A DNA stretch of 64,000 nt. Source: Pseudoalteromonas spongiae UST010723-006 (GTDB taxonomy: Bacteria > Pseudomonadota > Gammaproteobacteria > Enterobacterales > Alteromonadaceae). The stretch's first letter is position 1. Every line of letters begins with the position of its first letter. The notes beneath the pieces are model-generated. The model was not told the origin of the DNA and made no database searches. It worked only from the letters and a program-made list of their open reading frames with translations. The stretch is from assembly GCF_000238255.3 (NCBI RefSeq), contig NZ_CP011040.1:558001-622000 (forward strand). Reading direction: 5' to 3'. The position numbers were made by a program, and so were the translations under genes. Shown piece by piece: positions 45,501-51,959 of the stretch.

Positions 45501-45769
45501 TTATCTGAATCGATGATTACAGTGTAAGGACCACCAACACGAAGACCTTTAGCAAGGAATGCACCTGCGTCGTTCGTTGTATATTCAGTAACCGTACCCG
45601 ATGGCTCGTGAATTAATTTAATTTTAACGTTAGCAGCAGCTTCTCCTGCAGGCGTAGTAATTTTACCGCGCATTGCTGATGAGGTTTCTGTCGCATAAAC
45701 TGCACCAGATGCACCCAAACAAGCAGCAACAGCAAGTGTTAAAGCGCTTTTACGTAGTTGCGTTTTCAT
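42584..45769 (-). CDS. Oar-like TonB-dependent receptor (copy 2)
   Basis: 1061 residues with the same layout as copy 1: signal peptide, regulatory-like N-domain (SSAMRGKITTPAGEAAANVKIKLI...), plug (METIQVTGVSYTQQAGGANSAFG, then NRDIKDIARINPLATV) and barrel ending KIGVSYKF. GGGAAAC lies before the ATG. The two genes are in tandem but each has its own terminator, so they need not be co-transcribed. The N-domains and plugs are clearly similar; the barrel loops diverge. Confidence 0.93.
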   Translation of the reverse strand: MKTQLRKSALTLAVAACLGASGAVYATETSSAMRGKITTPAGEAAANVKIKLIHEPSGTVTEYTTNDAGAFLAKGLRVGGPYTVIIDSDKYKDITKDRIYLSLGQTSRISEQLEPLTMETIQVTGVSYTQQAGGANSAFGAEIIENAPSFNRDIKDIARINPLATVTGSGELTIAGNNPRTNALTVDGISQNDDFGLNFSGYPSQQPPVSLDAIEQVTVDFAPFSASKGNFGGGTINAVTKSGTNEFKFSGYYETSTPDMAGDVDRLVEIKGEDERTYETEKVDPIQTEARYGFSVGGPIIKDKLFFFANYTSWRSELEMDYGFEGSGATHLYNTTEENFNRFLSILETEYGMTDSLGGDPEDTNDTLISKITWNINDSHRLDFTYQWQDDQDERNFGNGGDTVMLASNRYTYVNTFNNFATKIYSDWNDDFSSEISISHKDVTTESNTNSNIGSVLVEEYFRGPAYQFGMDQFRHANYAENQNTALAFDGTYLLGDHEIKFGAKYERLRLYNLFAANSLGSWEFDSFDGFANREVGNFRGSYDFDYANAYTNDSKDTAYDATRSQIALYIEDTFYPHDDVELTAGVRYERLSSDDKPRLNEAFLETYGFSNQENLDGLDIILPRIGFQWFASDDLTVKGGVGRFQGGIPNVWYNNPFQNDGITFVAAPSSAIADYYSQNPADITEVPQTIQDSLVPGAGSTNYTDPNFELPSSWRAQLGFDYNFSIEGFGDDYIWSAELAYEKKQNEAVWKNTALKEVGLAADGERVIYESRYEGDKADNFDIMMTNADDDGRSIIFVTSLAKNWDNGVSMTMSYTHQDIEENHVGSSSRAQSNYKHNIVKSRNMDMAARGHYEIEHSFKLNLNYKREFFDGYETRFDMFFERRSGRPFSWVMGMYKDSDLGDTRDFYSNSAYLAYIPTGADDPNVNWEESGISWEELSALMNKAGLSASGSIMDRNSDSQPWVTKMDISIKQEIPGFAKGHKAQVYLMVDNFANLLNSDWGVEKRLTYPNQTLYDFGGLDDQGRYILDKRFDGASTLNYSTIDIGSSAWQAKIGVSYKF

Positions 45770-45843
45770 TAGTAGTTTCCCGTGTAACTAAATTTGAAAG
45801 TTAGTTTTAAAAATTTTATTGCTTTTGTTCATGCGTTAGCAGA

Positions 45844-46671
45844 TTACTTAGTAACTGCTTTCGCGTGTGCCGATTCGTCAAAAATGTGGTTTAACAAACC
45901 AGCTAATCTAATTCCGCCTTGTAGTAAACGCTGTTTAATTACAGGCATTTGCTCGTAAACGTAATGATATTTAAATTCACCGTTACCGATATCATACAAA
46001 CCTTGTGCTAAATGAAATGATTCAAGCACCCAATCTTTGGGCTCTGAGGATAGGTAAGTAGAAATAAGCTTTGCGTCGTTTGTATCAATAAACTCGGCAA
46101 ATTCACTGTAAGAAAGGTTTTCGCTTTCAACTAAATCTTTATCCCACAATGAGTGTAAATTGGTTTCTTTACCGAAAAATTTCACTTTTATTTTATTTCC
46201 ACCCCAGTCTTCACTGCGACCAGCGTGCATTGGTTGATGAATATCGCCAACTAAATGAGTGAGGAAACGAAAATAAAACTGCTTGTCTTTTAATGAGGTG
46301 TTCGCGCTTTTAAGCACCGCGGTGGCTTTCAAAATACCAGCGTAAATATCAGTAACTTCGCCTTCGGTGGCTGAAAGATGGTAATGGTGAGGTTTAAATT
46401 CATCTGCCGAAGCGATATTAATATAGTGCCACTTACCCGACTCTTTTTGCCAGAAGGGTTCTGGGTTAGAGCGCATTTCATCAGCCCAAGTGGTTACTTC
46501 AGCCAGTTTATCGCCTTGTAATAATGGAGCAATAGCATTACGAGTGTCAGCAGTTAAATGATTGTCGGCAATCTTGCCGATTATACGATGCCCATTTTGA
46601 CTCCATGCAGCCGCTTGAAAGTGCGTTAGCGTAAGAGCAATTAATATCAAAGAACGTAAGCTCATAATCAT
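45844..46671 (-). CDS. S1/P1-type nuclease
   Basis: 275 residues with a signal peptide ending QAAA just before the conserved mature start WSQNGHRIIGKIADNHL, whose tryptophan is a zinc ligand. Further zinc motifs are TTWADEMRSN, FLTHLVGDIHQPMHAGRSEDWGGN and LHSLWDKDL. Such enzymes are secreted zinc nucleases that cut single-stranded DNA and RNA and 3'-phosphates; here likely for nucleic-acid scavenging, which would pair with UshA downstream. It lies 74 bases from the start of Oar copy 2, on the same strand. Confidence 0.92.
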   Translation of the reverse strand: MIMSLRSLILIALTLTHFQAAAWSQNGHRIIGKIADNHLTADTRNAIAPLLQGDKLAEVTTWADEMRSNPEPFWQKESGKWHYINIASADEFKPHHYHLSATEGEVTDIYAGILKATAVLKSANTSLKDKQFYFRFLTHLVGDIHQPMHAGRSEDWGGNKIKVKFFGKETNLHSLWDKDLVESENLSYSEFAEFIDTNDAKLISTYLSSEPKDWVLESFHLAQGLYDIGNGEFKYHYVYEQMPVIKQRLLQGGIRLAGLLNHIFDESAHAKAVTK

Positions 46672-46878
46672 CTTTTTAATTGTATGTAGTTGTTATCAAC
46701 AAGGCTAATTGTCCTTAGTTTTACAAAAATAGAAAGGACTCATTAGGATTCATAATTACTTGTTAACAAAATAACAAAATCAATGACTTATGTTTTTTAA
46801 ATAAATTTACCTATTGCAATAAGTAAATATACGTGATGAAATTGAGGCTTGAATTGAGCATAGATAATAACAATTAAA

Positions 46879-47730
46879 ATGAAATATAACTTTTTGTTTT
46901 CAAAAGCGGTAATAACAGCTGTTTTTTGTATATTAATTGTTCTTTTTGGTTTTCTAGGGAGCTCTCAATACCCAACCAAATTAAAGGCAATTGATACTTT
47001 TATGTCTGTCAAGCAACAATGTGATAAAGCGTTGTCAGAAAATGAAAATACGTTCAATATTTATGTGCCAACAGAGCAGTTAGCAAAGCAGCTTATACCG
47101 TATTTTTGTAATAACCCGATTGTTGCAAAGCAGTTTGGCCAAGTGCAGTTAAACTGGGGCCATAATATGAGTGATGCGTTAGATTTTATCGGGCGAGGTA
47201 ACGCTGATTTAATCATGACTAAAGAGAATTTAATGGTTGCCTTTAAAAGTGAATACACTTTTAACTATAAAACCTTGCTTGCCTATCCTGATTACACGGC
47301 ATTCTTTATCTCGTTAAATGAAAAACCAAAGCTTGAAAAAGAGTATTTTATTGATAAACGTATTGGCTTGTTGGATTACCCAAGTAGCCGTTCTGGCTAC
47401 ATTTTACCGAGAACGCTGTTTAAACGTTTAAATATTAACGTTGATAATTTGGACATTGTGCAGGCTAACTCACATTCTGCTCTGAGAGATCTGCTAGCTG
47501 AAGGAAAAGTCGATGTGATTGCATCGTATTGGAAGCAAGACGATATGGACCGCTTTTTGGAAAATTACATTACACCGATTAGCAGTAAAGTGAGTGGAAG
47601 TCGTTGGTATTTTAAAATGGAGACCGAAAACACAGAGCTTGTATGTGCAATTAATCAAATTATTCACCGCCATGCAAATGCCCAAACCTCTCCCTATTTT
47701 AAAGATGTAGAAAGTTATGTTGAATGTTAA
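46879..47730 (+). CDS. PhnD-like substrate-binding protein, first gene of an unknown pair
   Basis: 283 residues with a long N-terminal hydrophobic segment (AVITAVFCILIVLFGFLGSS) that may be an uncleaved anchor. The rest has the binding-protein pattern of the PhnD family: FNIYVPTEQLAKQLIPYF, MSDALDFIGRGNADLIMT, IGLLDYPSSRSGYILPRTLFKRLNI and LRDLLAEGKVDVIASYW. No phosphonate transport genes accompany it. It overlaps the next gene by 14 bases, so the two are translated together. A membrane-tethered sensor is a plausible but inferred role. Confidence 0.65.
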   Translation: MKYNFLFSKAVITAVFCILIVLFGFLGSSQYPTKLKAIDTFMSVKQQCDKALSENENTFNIYVPTEQLAKQLIPYFCNNPIVAKQFGQVQLNWGHNMSDALDFIGRGNADLIMTKENLMVAFKSEYTFNYKTLLAYPDYTAFFISLNEKPKLEKEYFIDKRIGLLDYPSSRSGYILPRTLFKRLNINVDNLDIVQANSHSALRDLLAEGKVDVIASYWKQDDMDRFLENYITPISSKVSGSRWYFKMETENTELVCAINQIIHRHANAQTSPYFKDVESYVEC

Positions 47731-48652
47731 AAAAAATAAGCAGATTTTGCTGTGCATATTAGTCTTTTTGGTATTTCAGTTGGTCTATGGCGTAGCCAAA
47801 CGCATAAATCTTGTTAATGCTGAGTACCAGTTAACACAACATATTGAAAATAGAATCGCAAAAGACTTAAATCGCTTACCTTTGCCTGATCCAAATAAAA
47901 GTAGTGCTGGCAATGATCTGGCTGTGGCAAATTACATTACGGCATTAAATGAAAAGTTAACGCACCATCCTCTATTACCAAAGGTATTGGCTATTCAGTC
48001 AAATAACTACGATGTTGGCTCAAATCGTAAAGTTATAACCCATCAATTTAGTACGCCTACACAAGTAGTGCGATTCGCTTTCTCGCTAAAAAAATTGGGC
48101 TTGTTTGATTATTTTTCGTGGTTAGCACTCATCGCAAGTATCGGATTTTATTTTTTAGTTAACTACCGTTATGACTTGAAGTTAACAAAAAACAATTTGG
48201 TAGTAGAGAGTATTGACGAAGAGCGAGCGAGACTGGTTATCGACCTTGAACAAAAATTGCTGATTAACAGTCGTACTCACACAAGCGTACCACTTGCTAA
48301 CAAGCCATTATGTTTTTATACAGCATTGATTGAATATTGCATGGCACAACCAGATGTTTTACTTAACCAAAATAAAGAGCTACCAGATGAACTTGTTAGC
48401 CTTGCAAACAAGTATTTTTATCGTTTAACGGAACTAGGACACACTATTCGTAAAAGGCCGAACTTTTCAAATAGTTTAGAGAAAACGCTAAGTGAAATTC
48501 GTGCTGCGCTAGATGAAATTCTATTGGATGATATTGAACTAAAAGACATGCTCTATCCACCAAAAGCCCATGGAGAAGGGTCACGTTCAAAGCTTCATCA
48601 TTATGGATTACGTAATGTTGATACTGATCAAATTGAAATAATCGGTAAATAA
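47717..48652 (+). CDS. Hypothetical two-helix membrane protein with cytoplasmic helical domain
   Basis: 311 residues. An N-terminal helix (LLCILVFLVFQLVYGVA), a ~100-residue periplasmic loop and a second helix (WLALIASIGFYFLVNY) lead into a cytoplasmic helical domain of ~150 residues (LVVESIDEERARLVIDLEQKLLINSR... ALDEILLDDIELKDM). This receptor-like layout, translationally linked to a PhnD-like protein, suggests signal transfer from a bound ligand to the cytoplasm. I recognise no family. Confidence 0.6.
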   Translation: MLNVKKNKQILLCILVFLVFQLVYGVAKRINLVNAEYQLTQHIENRIAKDLNRLPLPDPNKSSAGNDLAVANYITALNEKLTHHPLLPKVLAIQSNNYDVGSNRKVITHQFSTPTQVVRFAFSLKKLGLFDYFSWLALIASIGFYFLVNYRYDLKLTKNNLVVESIDEERARLVIDLEQKLLINSRTHTSVPLANKPLCFYTALIEYCMAQPDVLLNQNKELPDELVSLANKYFYRLTELGHTIRKRPNFSNSLEKTLSEIRAALDEILLDDIELKDMLYPPKAHGEGSRSKLHHYGLRNVDTDQIEIIGK

Positions 48653-49054
48653 TCGTAAGAACTTTGTCGATGATACGTATTATGCTTTTAAGTTTCTAAA
48701 GCATATGCGTTTATCGACCTCTAATTTGATAAATTTTTGAGTTATTCAATATTTGGTAACGCGTTTAATCTTTATTCTCCCAATTTAGCAAAACCGAGTA
48801 GACGTGGTTAAAAAGTACGGGCTTTATCATTATAACGATTGTTATTTGTTAGGTTTCTGGGCTTGTAGCAACTTCAATTTCTACTCCGTCAAACCTGATA
48901 AAATTCATTTGAGGATCATTCGAAGTTAGATCCGGTAGCTAAAATATCTAATTTGGTTTTTATGTTTCTAATTAAATGAAATACTCAAATCAATTAAAAA
49001 CCTTATTTTCGTAGTAGGGACTAAGCATGGAAACACAAGCTTTATACTATGAAA
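48653..49054. other. Intergenic region between convergent genes
   Basis: No supported gene. A 19-codon frame at 48849-48908 (minus) is too short to accept. The stretch separates the unknown pair from ushA and ends in a strong terminator. Confidence 0.4.
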
Positions 49055-49056
49055 GG

Positions 49057-49088
49057 TAAAAGACGTAAGTGTTAGCTTACGTCTTTTA
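49057..49088. terminator. Strong terminator of ushA
   Basis: Perfect 13-bp stem taaaagacgtaag (49057-49069) with cttacgtctttta (49076-49088), 12 bases past the ushA stop on its strand. Confidence 0.85.
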
Positions 49089-49099
49089 GCAGGGAGGGT

Positions 49100-50707
49100 T
49101 TAAATCTTAGTGGCATCAACCGGAGAGTTTTGCAAAAAGTAATTTTTCAATACTTCAGCGTCAATTGTGTCGGTTGCAACAAAATGCGGGTGTTTTGTCA
49201 TATTCGGGTAGCCATCACCGCCTGCTGCATTATAGCTATTGAGTGTAAAACGATAGCGTTTATTGGCATCAAAAGGTTTGTTCCCAATACTAGTGATGGT
49301 TAATTCATCATTTTCTTTTTTAAATTCTATGCCATAAAACTGGCAGTAGGCGCCTGAATCCGGTGGAAAACTGGCAGCTAAACTGATGTAATCAACCAGT
49401 TCTTGGCCTTTTAGTTCAAGATAGGTAATGCGGTTTTTAAATGGGTGAACCTGCAAAATATCTTTGTAGCTAACATCGCCCGCTTTAATTGAATCGCGAA
49501 TACCACCACCGCTTATGATACCGAAATCTGCACCAACACTTTCACTTTGTGCTTTTGCAATCAAACGGCCTAGATTGGTTTGCACAAAGCGAACTTTATT
49601 ACGCGAACCTTCTAAATCACCGATTAATTCACCGATCGGCTGTGAAATTTTTGCTGAACCTTTCTCTTGGTACGGTGTTAAAAATGCGAGCATTTTAGGA
49701 TCTTCCGGGATCTTTTCTGATGCAAGCTTTTTGACGGTTTGACCATCTTGCTTTGTCTCGCGCAGCATATTAACCGGAATAAGCTCATAACTTAGTAGTG
49801 TAAGCGCGTTGTTTTTCAGTGAAAACTCAGCTTTACCAACATACTTACCCCATTCATGCGCTTGCATAATCCATGTGCCATTTTGACGATCTGGACGGCA
49901 TTCATCGCCTGGTAAAAAGTCGCTATCAGCAGTATTGTCACCTTCCATACAAACAGGCTCTTGTGAATGTCCACCAATAATAAGGTCCAACGCACCTGCA
50001 TTTAGTGTACGAGCCAAAGTCACGTCGCCTGGCGCGTTAATGCCATGTTTAGCATCAACGTAATGCCCCATGTGCGTTACGGCGATTGTAATATCGGGTT
50101 GGTAGGTTTTTTCGAGTTTTTCTAGTAAAGGAGCTGCAGCATCTGCGGGTGTACGAAATTCAAAATGACCTACATAATCAGGGTTTGCGATTTTAGCCGT
50201 ATCGACTGTGGTTAAACCAATTACCGCAATTGTTAAATCGTCACGTTTAATGATTTGGTAAGGCTGGTATGCATGCTCACCCGTTTTTTTGTTAAATATG
50301 TTTGCCGAGAGCAGAGGGAAGTTTGCCCACGCAATTTGTTTATCTAGAATGTCTAGTGAATTATCAAACTCGTGATTACCGATAGCCATGGCATCGTAGC
50401 CAATTAAGCTCATGCCTTTAAAATCTGGTTCAGCGTATTGTAAATCGGATTCAGGCACGCCTGTGTTTATATCACCACCTGATAACAACAGCACTTGATG
50501 ATTTTTCGCTTTTGCCTCAGCACGTAAACGGTCAATAAGCGTTTTTCTTGCCGCCATACCATACTCACCTTGCTCATTGCGCCAAAAGCGTCCGTGGTGG
50601 TCATTGGTGTGCAAAATGGTGAGCTTTTGCTCGTTATTTGTCGCGTAGCTGTTGTTCATAAACAGCATAGAGAGTGCTAAAAAAGTGAAAGAGCGCACAG
50701 TAATCAT
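49100..50707 (-). CDS. ushA: UshA-type 5'-nucleotidase/UDP-sugar hydrolase
   Basis: 535 residues with a signal peptide (MITVRSFTFLALSMLFMNNSYA). Close to E. coli UshA along its length: LTILHTNDHHGRFWRNEQGEYG, LLLSGGDINTGVPESDLQ, GYDAMAIGNHEFDN, THMGHY and GGHSQEPVCM hold the dimetal ligands, and the C-terminal nucleotide-binding domain has SGGGIRDSIKAGDVSYKD and AAGGDGYP. It hydrolyses nucleotides and UDP-sugars in the periplasm. The neighbouring S1/P1 nuclease would supply nucleotides. An upstream palindrome may be its operator. Confidence 0.96.
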   Translation of the reverse strand: MITVRSFTFLALSMLFMNNSYATNNEQKLTILHTNDHHGRFWRNEQGEYGMAARKTLIDRLRAEAKAKNHQVLLLSGGDINTGVPESDLQYAEPDFKGMSLIGYDAMAIGNHEFDNSLDILDKQIAWANFPLLSANIFNKKTGEHAYQPYQIIKRDDLTIAVIGLTTVDTAKIANPDYVGHFEFRTPADAAAPLLEKLEKTYQPDITIAVTHMGHYVDAKHGINAPGDVTLARTLNAGALDLIIGGHSQEPVCMEGDNTADSDFLPGDECRPDRQNGTWIMQAHEWGKYVGKAEFSLKNNALTLLSYELIPVNMLRETKQDGQTVKKLASEKIPEDPKMLAFLTPYQEKGSAKISQPIGELIGDLEGSRNKVRFVQTNLGRLIAKAQSESVGADFGIISGGGIRDSIKAGDVSYKDILQVHPFKNRITYLELKGQELVDYISLAASFPPDSGAYCQFYGIEFKKENDELTITSIGNKPFDANKRYRFTLNSYNAAGGDGYPNMTKHPHFVATDTIDAEVLKNYFLQNSPVDATKI

Positions 50708-50770
50708 TATAAATTTCGGCAGTTAATTAACAAACGCTATTATTCTAACCATCACAATAAAATTATGGGC

Positions 50771-50784
50771 GGACAATTGTCCGG
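50771..50784. promoter_or_regulatory. Perfect palindrome CGGACAATTGTCCG
   Basis: A 14-bp perfect dyad 64 bases before the ushA ATG and about 146 bases before the cyclophilin gene. The length and symmetry suit a dimeric repressor. No cognate regulator is recognised. Confidence 0.5.
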
Positions 50785-50929
50785 TTGCGTAGGCCGAAAT
50801 CGCAAAACCTCGTAATTATTGTTAAAGGAGTGTTATTAATTGTAATTATCACGTGAGTTTTATAGCCATATTAGCAAATAGTCTGTAAGCTGCTGTCGAT
50901 AAAAATTAACAAAATATTCACGGGAAATT

Positions 50930-51700
50930 ATGGACAAGCTAAAACTATCTCTCTTAGCTGCTGGCTTATTTGCGGGCGCTGCGCAGGCAACGATTGTTGA
51001 GGTTCAAACTACACAAGGCAACTTTCAAATAAACCTGTTTGATGAAACTACACCAAAAACAGTCGAGAACTTTCTAAAATATGTTAATGACGAGCGTTAC
51101 AATGAAGTGGTGTTTCACCGCTTAATAACGGACTTCGTACTGCAAGGTGGTGGCTACACCTATAACGGCAGTAAATTTTTACCTATCGATACCTATGGTA
51201 CTGTGGTAAATGAGCCTGTTTATTCTAACGTACGTGGCACTATTGCAATGGCAAAAGTGGCTAATAACCCTAATAGTGCGACAAGTCAGTGGTTTATCAA
51301 CCTAAAAGATAATAGCGCTAACTTAGATACACAAAATGGTGGTTTTACGGTGTTTGGCCAAGTAATTGGTGAAGGCATGGATTTAATTGACCAGTTATCT
51401 AATTTTGCGTGTAATGAATACCCACTCGTAAATACAACGGAAGAGCAGTGTACAGACCTTAAAAATGGTAATGCATCGCTTGGCGCTGAACGTTTAATTA
51501 CCATCGAAAACGTTACGATTATTGATAGCAACAGTGACACCGCAAGTGATTTAACACCAAAGGAAAATACCTTAATAAAAGAGCCACCAAAGCCGCCAGT
51601 AACGTCGGATGATTCAGGTGGTAGCTTTGGCGCATTATTGGGTTTAATGGCGAGTGCGTTAATTTGGCGACGCAAGCGCAAGCCTGTGTTAGCGCGCTAA
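50930..51700 (+). CDS. Secreted cyclophilin-type peptidyl-prolyl isomerase with GlyGly-CTERM
   Basis: 256 residues: signal peptide (MDKLKLSLLAAGLFAGAAQA), a cyclophilin domain (IVEVQTTQGNFQINLFDETTPKTVENFLKYV, VFHRLITDFVLQGGGY, NSATSQWFINLKDN, GFTVFGQVI) and a C-terminal tail of GGSFGALLGLMASALIW followed by RRKRK. That tail has the Gly-Gly, helix, basic-end form of GlyGly-CTERM sorting signals, which rhombosortases process for surface display through type II secretion. This is an uncommon pairing for a PPIase. GGGAAAT precedes the ATG. Confidence 0.92.
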   Translation: MDKLKLSLLAAGLFAGAAQATIVEVQTTQGNFQINLFDETTPKTVENFLKYVNDERYNEVVFHRLITDFVLQGGGYTYNGSKFLPIDTYGTVVNEPVYSNVRGTIAMAKVANNPNSATSQWFINLKDNSANLDTQNGGFTVFGQVIGEGMDLIDQLSNFACNEYPLVNTTEEQCTDLKNGNASLGAERLITIENVTIIDSNSDTASDLTPKENTLIKEPPKPPVTSDDSGGSFGALLGLMASALIWRRKRKPVLAR

Positions 51701-51900
51701 CGCAAAATCTCATTTGTTGACAAACCGTTACAAATAATACAATTAAAGTATTGCATTTAATCACTGCTTTTTTATAGTGGAATAAATGTATATCAATTCA
51801 CTTAATTGATTAATCATTCTAGCGGGCTAACTTTTATGCTTCAGCGTTTAATTTATCCAATGCGCTAGGTGATTACCTATTTAGTAGAATTGGTATTAAA

Positions 51901-51935
51901 AAACGCTCTATGACAAGACACTAGAGCGTTTTTTG
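51901..51935 (+). terminator. Terminator upstream of the M16 protease gene
   Basis: Stem aaacgctcta (51901-51910) with tagagcgttt (51922-51931) and a T-run, about 200 bases after the cyclophilin gene and 25 bases before the next start. Confidence 0.8.
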
Positions 51936-51959
51936 TATTTATAACTCTAGGGAACCATT

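Noticed and set aside
48849..48908. 19-codon minus-strand frame in the gap before ushA
   Set aside because: Too short, no ribosome site, no recognisable product; at most a decayed fragment.
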